From contig CM060850.1 of NCBI GenBank assembly GCA_030737835.1, positions 26,385,385 through 26,449,384 on the forward strand: a stretch of 64,000 bases of DNA, written 5' to 3'. The stretch is from Acorus gramineus (Eukaryota > Streptophyta > Magnoliopsida > Acorales > Acoraceae). Shown here piece after piece: positions 54,791 to 64,000 of the stretch. Position numbers and translations under genes: made by a program. The stretch's first letter is position 1. Each line of letters begins with the position of its first letter. The notes below the pieces were generated by a model. It was given only the letters and a program-made list of their open reading frames with translations, did not search any database and was not told the origin of the DNA.

Positions 54791-55769
54791 TATTACTGCA
54801 ACATACCCATACCTAATATGTGAAGGCATCAGTTTTGATATTTTTGTAAATCTTATGACAATCTATATATACCAATAATCAGTCAATGTTTAACTTCTCT
54901 TTTTTTTTGTTGGTGTGTTTAACTATATTAGTTTTAATAAAAAGCAACTCATGACTTGAAAACATTTCACTGTTAGCTTGAAATTTCAGCCGACCTTGTA
55001 TGAAGCACCGAACACACATTCTGTTTTTCTAAGAATTTTTTTTAATGAAACACCAACCATAGACTCCACCTAGGTTTGTCAACGGGCCATTGGTCGATCC
55101 GGACTAATAAAAGACTTAAAATACTCAATTGAAAGATCCGAGATTTAATATGAATCCAACTATCCAAACGGAACAGGTCCAAGTTTATTCTGACCCAATC
55201 TGAACCCGGAACCGTAATTATTTTGCTTCCATGACCTAAGTCCAAATCATATATATGTTTCTTATAAATTAAAAACTTTATAAATATATACGTATTTCAG
55301 TTAAATAATAATAATTTAAAATACTTACGAGAACAACTAAATTCCATCGTCTTGCCTTAACGGAAAAAAACTAGATTCCACATAAAAAAAAAACTAAATT
55401 CCACCGTCTTATCAATGTATATTACATCCGAGGCGACTACGGATCCCTCCTTTTTTTTGGTCCCTAGCTACTGTAATTGTTTTTGGCTCACTAACTATAT
55501 ATAACTAATATAAGCCTTAGTTGGAGGCCTTTTCAAAAAAAAAAAAAAAAATTCATGAATCATATTTTCCCCAAAACAAATCCATCTAAACCCACTCCGC
55601 GTAGCACCAGACCACCAACGACTCCCAGTCCCAGACCCAACCTGACTCTCTCTCACACTCTCTCTCCCTCTCTGAAAAAACAAAAAAGTCACAAAGACTT
55701 TCATTGAAGCCTCCTTCCCTGATCTTCCGAGATCAAAAACAACTCTTCTTAACCCTTATATAGAGAGGA
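54791..55769. other. Gene-free interval between duplicated units
   Basis: AT-rich with several A runs (for example 55538-55553). No gene or clear element is seen. Confidence 0.4.
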
Positions 55770-56221
55770 AAGCTACGATTATGTCATTTAGATAGAGACG
55801 TAAACCATTTGAGGATTTATGACTATTCAAATAATATATAACTATATCAATAAGTAATTTTATGTTTGGTTATATTTTAGTTATTCTTGCCTGGATAACC
55901 ACACTCACTGGACAATATTATTGTCTCTAAATTATATTTAAACTAATATGTAATAACACCATTAAACCCATTATTATATGTTGGTTTAAATATAATTAAC
56001 TCAAAGTTACTTGAAAAAACAAATTAAAATAGTGACTATTTATTAAGCCTATGTAGATATGTCCAAAAGATGTAACAACAGAACTATCAATCATGGTTAA
56101 TTTATAATCCATCAACAAGAACAACAAAGGATAATATATTAATTTTTGTTAGTTAAGCTTTATAATCCTATAGAGAGCATCCTAAACTAGCACATCATTG
56201 TAAAATCAAAACCCACACATA

Positions 56222-56932
56222 CTAGAGATTGGATTGTGGGATACAACACATCTTAAGAACAGTTTTCCCATGGATTCCGACTGACAACAAAGTCGCGCTC
56301 ATAAGGAGCTCTTCGACAGTATGCACGAAAAAGAAATCTCGTCCTTGATTCAAGCCTCTCCGTCGCATCTCCGCAGCCACTGTGTACAAGGTGTCCATCA
56401 CATCCACTGTCATCTTCTCGCCCTTTTCGCTTTCCATGTTAACAACCCTGATCTCGAATATCTGCCCCGATCTTGGAAACTCGGCCAGGCGCACAGTCGG
56501 CCTTATGTCGATCACGTAATCCACTAGTCTTTGTCCCACGTCCATGAGGGCTCCCATGTACTCAAGTAGTTGCCGGTGTGGGGGAACGCCAATGTGCATA
56601 TGGATCAGGTCCATAAGATGTGTGATCGGCCACTCGGTCTTGGCGCACACAACCAGGCTCGGCCCGTAGTGGTGCTCGACTGTGATGGCGATCCGCATGT
56701 CGAAAGGAAACTTCACCCGGAAGTCTATGAAGTCATAGTCCTTGATGCCATAGCGAGACAGGTCATTCTGGTTTTTTATCAGTTTTCCATTGTAGACGAA
56801 GAGTTGAAAGTGACACGGAGTGCCCCAGATGCGCGCCACCTCCTGCTTGAGTGTCTGGAAGAGGGTTTCCCTGTGCACGGTTATCTGATGCAATTCGTTG
56901 AACAATACTTCCCTCACAGTCAGGGAGATCAT
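56222..56932 (-). CDS. Class B triple ubiquitin-like protein (236 aa)
   Basis: Intronless, intact, close twin of 53759-54472. Start MISLTVREVLFNELHQ at 56932, with a TATA box (CTCTATATATATACTAG on the minus strand) near 56988-57002. Domains: about 1-75 (LQLFVYNGKLIKNQNDLSRY), 76-153 (VPPHRQLLEYMGALMDVGQR, LVDYVIDIRPTV) and 154-236 (GEKMTVDVMDTLYTVAAEM, RRRGLNQGRDFFFVH, LKMCCIPQSNL). No diglycine. The twin has a changed residue in the conserved PPHRQ (PRHRQ), kept here. Substitutions between the twins keep the frame throughout, so both are probably under selection, though this has not been measured. Confidence 0.87.
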   Translation of the reverse strand: MISLTVREVLFNELHQITVHRETLFQTLKQEVARIWGTPCHFQLFVYNGKLIKNQNDLSRYGIKDYDFIDFRVKFPFDMRIAITVEHHYGPSLVVCAKTEWPITHLMDLIHMHIGVPPHRQLLEYMGALMDVGQRLVDYVIDIRPTVRLAEFPRSGQIFEIRVVNMESEKGEKMTVDVMDTLYTVAAEMRRRGLNQGRDFFFVHTVEELLMSATLLSVGIHGKTVLKMCCIPQSNL

Positions 56933-57048
56933 CTTGGGTGTTGGTTTGATATATGGGAGGCTTGTTGGAATACAGTGGGACAGAACTAGTATATATATAG
57001 AGAGAGAGATGAATGTAGAGGTTCATTGGGTCTTCATGACATGGTTTT

Positions 57049-57065
57049 GGCTTTAAGCGTGATTG
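57049..57065 (-). promoter_or_regulatory. CAATCACGCTTAAAGCC module, gene at 56932
   Basis: The minus strand reads CAATCACGCTTAAAGCC about 120 bp upstream of the ATG, matching the position in the twin gene. Confidence 0.45.
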
Positions 57066-57419
57066 ACCTCATCATGAATGTGTGATGTTCTTTTAGAATC
57101 AAATCGCATGGCGTGAAATTGGTGTGATTGGGGTTATGATATTTTGCATGTATGAGAATGATGATATTGCTCTGCTCCCTTTCTAAAAGATAAAGTGCGG
57201 CCATTGCAATGAATCAAATTTTTGTATTTATCAAATTCATCAAGAGAATGAAGTTCAGGTTGAACCAGAAGCAGATGACATATATAATGGGGTCGAGTTC
57301 ACGTTATTTTCTGTTATTTATTTATTTTGCTTCTTTATTTTAATCTCATGTCATTTATATATAAAAAAAATCCATGCAATACATGCAGGCTGTTGAAACA
57401 ACATATTAATGACACATTT

Positions 57420-57575
57420 AATTTGGTAGCTAACGGAGATAGGTATATAGACGGGATGCTTAGCTGCCATCTGGCGTATTCTCCTCCTTTCTCATCCTTT
57501 TGAATCGTGCATTTGTAAAATTTCTACATTATAACAACACAAAACTTTGATCATTACCTATAAAAAAAAAAAAAA
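57420..57575 (+). mobile_element. LINE 3' tail
   Basis: TTGGTAGCTAACGG... to ACAACACAAAACTTTGATCA then TTACCTATAAAAAAAAAAAA resembles the 3' end of the LINE fragment at 61170-61690 (ACAAAACTTTTAATTACC plus A run). Only the non-coding end is present. Confidence 0.5.
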
Positions 57576-58281
57576 AATTTGACGACACAGTTATTGGCAT
57601 CAATGGAGAGAATAATATGAACACGCATTTGTGGTCAAAGTTGCAATCATGACAATAACATTACTCAATCATAAAAGTTAACATTACTTTTTCTAAACTC
57701 GTGATTAGAAAATATTGTATTATTATTACTATAAAAAAAATTGTTAAGAAAATACAACTCTCTGATGAGATCAATTTCCAGTGTATTTTCTATGGCAGCT
57801 ACACTCAGGCTGTCACGTAATTGGTGTAAAAAAAATTATTTATTTTTTTAATAAATTTTTATCGTTAAGAATCTATTGAAACTTATATTCATTTTTTTTA
57901 AAAGACTCTTATTTTTACATGACAGCATCTGTGTTACTGTCCTCACACTTGATCAAGCAAAAGAAATCAAGAGGAAATGCAAACAATAGCTTTACATTAG
58001 CTCTGTCTTCATGCATGATTTGGAGTGAATCATCACAGATAAGGGACGGATCATAGATGATTGTCATTGGTGGTTGAGCAGCTGCAAGGATGTCAGCCGC
58101 CCCCAGGATTTTTTTTTTTAAAAGAAAAAAATCCAAATAACTCTTTGTAAACTGATTGAAATCCATATAACTCTTTTACTTTCTTAAAATCCATATAACT
58201 CCTTGAAAATACTTACATAAATCTAAATAATCCCTGAGTTAAATTTAATTTCATTGACAAATGAGAAATATTATGCGAATA

Positions 58282-58504
58282 TTTGGTTTGATTAATCCTA
58301 ACTAAGAATACGATATACCAAAAAACCTCTACCAATTGTTTAAAATGCGAAAGGTTCTCTATGAATGACGATTTACCCCTCCAGAGAGATTATAAAACTC
58401 TATTCAGAGAGGTAATGTCATCAATTATAGAGGATTATCTACATATTTAATACATTGTGGGGGAGGTTTGATATACTATGTTTTCAGCTAGGATAAACCA
58501 GACA
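58282..58504. mobile_element. Small foldback element (MITE-like)
   Basis: The ends are inverted repeats of about 50 bp: TTTGGTTTGATTAATCCTAA on the left and, on the other strand from the right end, TCTGGTTTATCCTAGCTGAA, both continuing to a GTATATC/GATATAC phrase and AACCTC. Length about 220 bp. Confidence 0.5.
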
Positions 58505-58570
58505 TTATTCACAAAATTACTTCATTTGAGCATGATATCAGAGAGGATGATTTTAGTTGATCATTTTCCC

Positions 58571-59814
58571 TAGGACGGATCCATGATTTAAAACAAGGGG
58601 GCGGTGAAGATCTCAAAAATTATGACAAAATATATTTGAATATATTGTGACCAAACAATATATTTGAAAAAAATTATGATAAAATATAAATATAAAGATG
58701 ATAATTTAAAACAAAAAATTATAATTCAAGTAATTCATTAATAATTCAATGCACCGGTGAAGATCTCATTAATATTTTCTTATAATAGTTACAAAAATTA
58801 ATAGTTCTTAGATGTTTAGGTGAAAGACTTCATTAACTAGAGGTGGATTTACTTGAGAAAAAAAAAAGGAAGTGAATCAGTTTTGGGGTTGTAGTAATTT
58901 CTATTAAAGAATGAGCCAATCGTTTTAAACTTGCTCATGATTAACCTGAAAGTTCAATTGAAAATCAATAAAATAAATAAATAATTCTATCCATATAAAA
59001 TAAATAATAAATAAATATTTTTATGAAAGCTTATATCTCGTTAATGTGAGTATATGCTCCAATGATTTTTTATTGATGCATATAAAACTAAAATTAGCTC
59101 TGGAAAAAAAATAAACAAAAATTACTCGTACATAAACCCGAAGAATTGAAGATGAACTTAATATTTTCAAATCTCCTAATTTAATCAATAAAAATAAATA
59201 AAATCCACCAAAAGAAAATAAACTCAAATACAAAGAAAAAAAAATCAAAACCGAGTATTCAAAATATGCATCATTAAAAAAAAAATTAAACATATGATGT
59301 TGCGAGAGACAACGCCATAACAACACAATTTCATTTGTTTTCGGTTGTGTGTGGGGAGTGGACATGAGGTATTATTATTAGGTTTTTTATATGAGTGCTG
59401 GTACACTCATTTTGCAATTCAAATTGCAGTCCTCGTAACATATTCAATGAAGCATATATCGTGTTAGACGGTGTTTATTATTTTTTAAAAAATGAAAATA
59501 TGTGTCATCTGAGTTTTGGTTATTAAAAATGACTGAGTTTAACATTTTTTTTTAAATGTTAGACTCAGTTTGTTTTATCAACCAAAACTCAGACCAAACA
59601 TGTTTTTATTTTTTTAAAATAATAAGCATCATCTAATGAAGTATATACTTTGATAAAAAGTGTATATATCTTTATTTTAAATTAAATAAACCCATTTTTA
59701 ATAAGTATAAAAAAATATGTAATGAGATATATACAATATCTAACGAGGTATATATTTTACTGCATTTCTAACAAGGAGGGGAGCCCAGACCGCCCCCGCC
59801 TAGGTCCGGCCCTG
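58571..59814. mobile_element. Non-autonomous hAT-like DNA transposon
   Basis: 1244 bp, flanked by exact 8-bp direct repeats ATTTTCCC (58563-58570 and 59815-59822), the size typical of hAT elements. The right end, on the other strand, reads CAGGGCCGGACCTAGGCGGG, and the left reads TAGGACGGATCCATG with GGGGGCGG further in. The interior is AT-rich with no transposase. A foldback element is nested at 59465-59635. Confidence 0.7.
59465..59635. repeat. Long foldback nested in the hAT-like element
   Basis: The two halves are near reverse complements over about 80 bp each: the left has TAGACGGTGTTTATTATTTT ... CTGAGTTTTGGTT ... TGACTGAGTTTAACATTT, and the right is its complement ending CATCTA. The predicted transcript would be a nearly full-length hairpin. 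Confidence 0.7.
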
Positions 59815-60078
59815 ATTTTCCCTCCACCTGAATCTCCATTGCACCAACGCAACAAACTACCCTTTTAAAATAAATAAATAAGAAAAAACAAATGTCCCCT
59901 TAACCTTTATTCCAAATATCAAACTCACACTGTCCTAATTAGATGGAGAAAAGAGAAACAAAAGATGAAAGTCATGGTCATGGTCATCTACTCATCATCA
60001 TCATAAAACCACATCACAAGTATAGTTCCACCAACAATTTGGTAGTCCTCTAACGTGGCACGCATATAAAGATCTTCA

Positions 60079-60690
60079 TCATCCTCTAACGTGACGAAGA
60101 TCTCGCCCTTGATTCAGACCTCTTCTTCCCATCTCCGCCGCCACTGTATTCAGGGTGTCCCTCCGATCCACCATCATCGTCTCCCTCCTTCCACTATTGT
60201 TGGCAACGCAGATCTCAAACGGCATGTCCCGTTGACGCTCAATCAGGAACACAGTTGGTCGCGTGCTTATCACGTAATCCAGCATAATGTCGTCGTCATG
60301 CATGGGGGCTTCCATGTACATGAGCCTCTGCCGGTGTGGGGGAACACCAATTCGCTTGTCGATCATGACTTTAAGATATGCAATCGACCACTGGGTCTCG
60401 GCGTCCACCACCTCGACGAGTCCATTCTTGTGCTGGACCGTGACAGTGAGAAGCTTGTAGTAAGGGAACTTCACATAGAGGTCGATCGAGTGGGAGTCCC
60501 CCACCCTGTAGTAAGACAGGTCATCCAAGTAATGCATAAGTTGGCCGTTGAAGACGAGGAGCTGAAGGTGTTTCGGGATGCCACAGAAGTTCTCGACCTC
60601 CTGCATGAGTGTCGTGACGCCGAATTCACTGGTCAATGTTACCGAGTAACAGCTGTTTTTGAATACGTGCATCACAGTCAGGGTCATCAT
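60079..60690 (-). CDS. Class B ubiquitin-like protein, third domain cut short (203 aa)
   Basis: Intronless frame. I choose the ATG at 60690 (MMTLTVMHVFKNSC); a TATA box (CTCTATATATTAG on the minus strand) near 60737-60749 excludes the ATG at 60768. Domains one (LQLLVFNGQLMHYLDDLSYY) and two (VPPHRQRLMYMEAPMHDDDI, MLDYVISTRPTV) are complete. Domain three starts normally (RRETMMVDRRDTLNTVAAEM, GRRGLNQGRD) but then reads LRHVRG and stops, about 30 residues before the usual end. A direct repeat TCCTCTAACGTG stands at the break (about 60048 and 60083), suggesting a small deletion or rearrangement. It may be a young pseudogene or a shortened but working protein. EAPMHD replaces the usual GA(L/V)M.D. 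Confidence 0.7.
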   Translation of the reverse strand: MMTLTVMHVFKNSCYSVTLTSEFGVTTLMQEVENFCGIPKHLQLLVFNGQLMHYLDDLSYYRVGDSHSIDLYVKFPYYKLLTVTVQHKNGLVEVVDAETQWSIAYLKVMIDKRIGVPPHRQRLMYMEAPMHDDDIMLDYVISTRPTVFLIERQRDMPFEICVANNSGRRETMMVDRRDTLNTVAAEMGRRGLNQGRDLRHVRG

Positions 60691-60778
60691 CTTGGGTACT
60701 GCTAGTTTGGAATATTGATGGAATGCATGGGAGATTACTAATATATAGAGAGAAATGTGGGTCTCCATGGCATGGCAT

Positions 60779-60795
60779 GGCTTTAGTGTAATTTG
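60779..60795 (-). promoter_or_regulatory. Degenerate CAAT module, gene at 60690
   Basis: The minus strand reads CAAATTACACTAAAGCC, a weakened form of the module in the two genes to the left. Confidence 0.35.
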
Positions 60796-61169
60796 AGCTC
60801 TTCATGAAATGTGTGATGTTCTCTTTTTATTCCATATTGTGCAGCATGAAGAGATTCTGTAGAAACAAATCACGTGGCGTGAAATTGGTGTGATTGAGAT
60901 TGTGATAATCTTACATGGTTTGAAAATGAAATTAGTGTTTTCTGCTCCGTACAAATTGCAAGCATAGTTTTTAACCTTTCTGTGTCCTTTGGGCTGCAAA
61001 CAAAAGAAAAAATGAACAGCCATGCATAATCAGTCACATAGTTACCTCGTGCCATCATACAGAATAGCAGGGCTAATTTTATCATAGGGCTGGTGTCATC
61101 TTGACCTAACCTCTATAACCTAGAACATAAGGCTATTGAGAAAGGAGTATGGCTGGGAATCCCCACTGG

Positions 61170-61690
61170 TGTTTCGAAGTTATGGATTGAATCAGATTCC
61201 ACAACTGCACTGGCATGAGTTCATGGCAAAGGCAACGTCCCCTGGACAGCACTCAGGAAATTTCACCGGGACTATGAGAAGCTGCAATGTTGGAAAGCAA
61301 CACACATCTATAGAGAAGGAAACACTCATGTGGACTTGGCTGTGGCTTATCAGTCATTAAGAGTAGAGATTAAATTGCGTCCTAAGCAGCTATGGGAGGA
61401 AATCAGAGCAGCCATCGAACAGGACAGGCTAATGGAAGGCTATCAATGTAAAATCTAGAATATGGACTAAGCTGGAACTGGATTTGTTTTTGGCAGCAGA
61501 CGGAACAGAGGAACCAGAGGAGATTGTGAAAGGGAAAGTTTTTTTTTTTATGTGCATAAGCATTAAGGGATGGATGCCTACCACATCTGTTTGGTAGCTT
61601 CCATTTGGCCAATCTCTCGCTACGTTTAAATTTCTTTACTATAGCAATACAAAACTTTTAATTACCAATAGCAAAAAAACATAACTTCAT
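61170..61690 (+). mobile_element. LINE 3' fragment with RNase H-like domain
   Basis: The plus strand encodes KLWIESDSTTALA, a stop, then VHGKGNVPWTALRKFHRDYE, KATHIYREGNTHVDLAVAYQ and LWEEIRAAIEQDRLMEGYQ: the RNase H-like C-terminus of a plant LINE with one in-frame stop. The 3' region ends in ATTACCAATAGCAAAAAAAC near 61680. It is the best preserved of the LINE ends in the window. Confidence 0.72.
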
Positions 61691-61756
61691 ACTTGAGAAA
61701 GGGAACTGGCATATGCTTTTAAATTTAACCTACACATAATACTATCCACTTCATTA

Positions 61757-62470
61757 TTAGAACCTCGATCGTCGTATATAATAATGCATTTCAACTATAG
61801 CTTCTCCATGGATTCCGATGTGTCCTAAAACACTGTTCATGGAGAGCCCACGTCCGAAGTGCATGAAATAAAAATCTCGTCCTCGATTCAAGCCTCTTCG
61901 TCGCATCTCCGCAGCCACTGTACAAAGTGTGTCCATCTCATCCACCTCCATCATCTCATAATATCCGTCGCCCATGTTAACAACCCTGATATTGAACAAC
62001 ATCCCTTCTCTCTGAAGCTCGATAAGGGAGATGATTGGACTCGAGGTGATCACATAATCCAGTAAGCGGTCATGGTCTTCCATGACGGCTCCCATGTACT
62101 CAAGCCGCTGCCGATGTGGTGGAACACCGATGTTGTTGTCGATCAGGAATTTAAGATCTCCGATAAACACTTCGGCCTTGGTGTCTAAAAGTCTGAGCCC
62201 ATAATAGCACTCGACTGCAAGCACGATGAGCCTGTAAGGGAGCTTCACATGGAGCTCGATCAAGTCTGAGTACTTCACCCCATAGTGAGACAGGTCCACG
62301 AATTTGTCATGCATCAGTTTGCCTTCGAAGACGAGGATCTGATGCTCCGGCAGGATGTCCCAGATGAGCTGGAGCTCCAGCATGAGTGTCCAAACGGTGT
62401 GTTCCCTTGACCTGATGATTAACTGGTGCGATATCTTCTGCAACATGTGCCTCACAGTTAGGGAGAACAT
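61757..62470 (-). CDS. Class B triple ubiquitin-like protein (237 aa)
   Basis: Intronless, intact. Start MFSLTVRHMLQKIS at 62470, with a TATA box (CTATATATTAG on the minus strand) near 62532-62542. Domains: about 1-78 (HQILVFEGKLMHDKFVDLSH), 79-155 (VPPHRQRLEYMGAVMEDHDR, LLDYVITSSPII) and 156-237 (YYEMMEVDEMDTLCTVAAEM, RRRGLNRGRDFYFMH, GIHGEAIVEMHYYI). No diglycine (ends RRSRF). It belongs to the right-hand subgroup with 53759, 56222 and 60079 and is the last member of the array in this window; more may lie beyond 64000. Confidence 0.87.
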   Translation of the reverse strand: MFSLTVRHMLQKISHQLIIRSREHTVWTLMLELQLIWDILPEHQILVFEGKLMHDKFVDLSHYGVKYSDLIELHVKLPYRLIVLAVECYYGLRLLDTKAEVFIGDLKFLIDNNIGVPPHRQRLEYMGAVMEDHDRLLDYVITSSPIISLIELQREGMLFNIRVVNMGDGYYEMMEVDEMDTLCTVAAEMRRRGLNRGRDFYFMHFGRGLSMNSVLGHIGIHGEAIVEMHYYIRRSRF

Positions 62471-62590
62471 CTTGGGTGTTTATTTCGTTTGTTGGAATAT
62501 ATGGGAGGTTTATTGGATCAGAGGGAGAAAACTAATATATAGAGGGATGTGTAGAGGTTTCCATTGGGTCTCCATGGCATGGCATTCAAA

Positions 62591-62605
62591 GATTTAGTGT
62601 GATTG
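62591..62605 (-). promoter_or_regulatory. CAATCACACTAAATC module, gene at 62470
   Basis: The minus strand reads CAATCACACTAAATC about 120 bp upstream of the ATG. A TGCATG motif lies near 62668. Confidence 0.4.
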
Positions 62606-62689
62606 ACCTCAGCATGAATGTGTGTGTTGTAGAACCAAATTGCATGCGATGGTGTGATTGGGATCTGATATTTTTTGCATGAGCTTAAA

Positions 62690-64000
62690 AAATGTTTTTT
62701 TCTTTTACTACCACTTTCCCATGCTATTTAACAAATTAATCACACAGTTATTGTTAGACAGACTAATATGAACACGCTTTTGTAGCCGAAGTTGTCAATC
62801 TATGACAGAGAAACTAACAATGTGTTTTCTCCTCGCTCTAGAATTAATTGTTTTGTAAATTTACTCCTTTTTGGGAGTCAAAGGAAGACAAGGAAGGCCG
62901 TTTTCAGTTCAGGCTACGCTAAATCCTTGGGGGTCTCGGCTTGGCTCTCTGTTATTTTCTCGTCGTCCCCTGTTTTCTTTTTCAACCTTTCCCAATCTGC
63001 TACGGCATCGGGTGAATATATCTTCCACCCCACTGAATCCTCTCTACTGGGCCTTTTTACAGTGTACATTTGTCCATTTTTAACTTTCTGAAAGGCAATA
63101 CATATTAGTCTAATTACCAAGAAAAAAAAATTCTTAGGTGTGTTTGACAGCGACGGAAAGAGGATTTTAAGTGTTAATTAATAAGTGCAGAAAGATATTA
63201 TAATAATAATCTTTAAGAGTTTTGAAAAAAAAACTTTTGGTTTAGTGAAAAATATTAAGCAGTTATTTAGATAAGTGTGTTTGGTTGACCATTTAACATA
63301 TGTGCTTATTGGAAGGGTATTTTAGACCATTTTATAAGTGCTGAATGTTATTTTGATGTTTGGTTGAAATGAAGAAAACATATTTTATTTGGAGATATTA
63401 AAGATTATTCTTTCTTAACATGTTAAAAATACATCAACCATTCTTACCCTTTGAAGAACAAAAAATTATACTGTCTGGATACCCACACGTTGAAAAACAA
63501 TATATTGTTTGCTTAATCCGTTGAAAACTCGCATAATTATATTTTTCCACCTATTGCATAGGATTACAAAGACTTTACAGATGAGGTATTCTTAATATGT
63601 TACAAAATGACTGCTCTATAGTGATGTTTATAATGTTATACAGACATGCGTAGGTTAATGGAACTTCTACATTTACTTGATAGCTAGGATTAAAAGCAAA
63701 AAAAAGATAACAAACACCAACAACATTATACAAAATTTACACAACATCCGAAAATCATTAAACCCGTTGATCGTGGTCCGGCATTGTCCTTCTCCACCTT
63801 CCTAATGATTTGTGGTTGGTTATCTTGAAACTCTCCCGTCCTGGGCAATGTATCATTTTTGGACTCCATGAAGCCCTACCACACCTCGATTCCATAATCT
63901 ACCTTTAAAAAAAAATGGTATGAGTTTCAGTCCAATATCAAACTTCAGCAACTTTTGTGCACCACATCAATCCTATCTTAAAGATCACAGACAAACCAAA
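62690..64000. other. Gene-free right edge
   Basis: The part 62860-63130 reads like a LINE 3' region (T-rich, ending GGCAATACATATTAGTCTAA then TTACCAAGAAAAAAAAA). AT-rich DNA follows. On the minus strand 63869-63726 is a 47-codon open frame (MESKNDTLPRTGEFQDNQPQ...) that could be the last exon of a gene outside the window, but I cannot identify it. Confidence 0.3.

Larger units (their letters stand above)
55770..57190. repeat. Tandem duplication of a class B gene with flanks, unit 2
   Basis: Partner of 53315-54790, including the shared 3' hairpin and promoter phrases such as AGAGGTTCATTGGG and TGTGTGATGTTCTTTTAGAA. Confidence 0.8.

Noticed and set aside
63726-63869. 47-codon minus-strand frame at the right edge
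   Set aside because: Plausible composition for a last exon, but too short, with no recognisable motif and no second exon inside the window.

Overview
This is nuclear DNA of a flowering plant, most likely a eudicot. It is AT-rich with wide gene spacing, has GT-AG introns, a plant-type U6 snRNA promoter, a MAP65-3-like gene, two SKIP30-like F-box/kelch genes and many plant transposon fossils. The species cannot be told from the sequence.

The dominant content is a tandem array of small, mostly intronless genes for poly-ubiquitin-like proteins. I count 17 loci between 358 and 62470: 12 look whole, one is shortened at its C-terminus, and four are broken. They fall into three classes. Class A begins with a VVDMNT-type start: 358-1026 (broken), 3417-4136, 6189-6650 (broken), and the two-domain genes 41214-41720 and 52615-53118. 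Class B begins MI(S/T)(V/L)TV: 9268-9984, 12240-12814 (broken), 13461-14177, 15353-16072, 27058-27345 (broken), 42583-43383, 50636-51394, 53759-54472, 56222-56932, 60079-60690 and 61757-62470. Class C is a divergent single copy at 7759-8466. Most encode three degenerate ubiquitin folds in a row (about 235-266 residues). None ends in the diglycine needed for conjugation, so they are probably ubiquitin-like scaffold or decoy proteins, not ubiquitin precursors. Many share a promoter module with a CCAAT box about 100-130 bp upstream of the start codon, followed by a TATA box.

Other genes interrupt the array. Two SKIP30-like genes (17050-18090 and 22503-23549) lie in a segmental duplication of about 4.5-5 kb, each with a 2.5-3 kb intron in its 5' UTR. 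The second copy still carries the promoter of a neighbouring ubiquitin-like gene, without the gene. A three-exon gene for mitochondrial ribosomal protein bL32 (29125-32122, minus) is divergent from a U6 snRNA gene (32248-32343, plus), only about 125 bp apart. A MAP65-3/PLEIADE-like cytokinesis gene occupies 34919-38859 with 12 coding exons.

Mobile elements fill much of the rest. They include two non-autonomous LTR retrotransposons (10400-11772, carrying fragments of host LEA14 and PPR genes; and 46925-48929, young, with a 5-bp target duplication and an initiator-Met primer site), two Mutator-like non-autonomous elements (4369-5456 and 27342-28429), a hAT-like element with an 8-bp target duplication (58571-59814), two tRNA-derived SINEs, several LINE 3' ends and several foldback elements. 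The picture is of a fast birth-and-death cluster of ubiquitin-like genes embedded among stable housekeeping genes.
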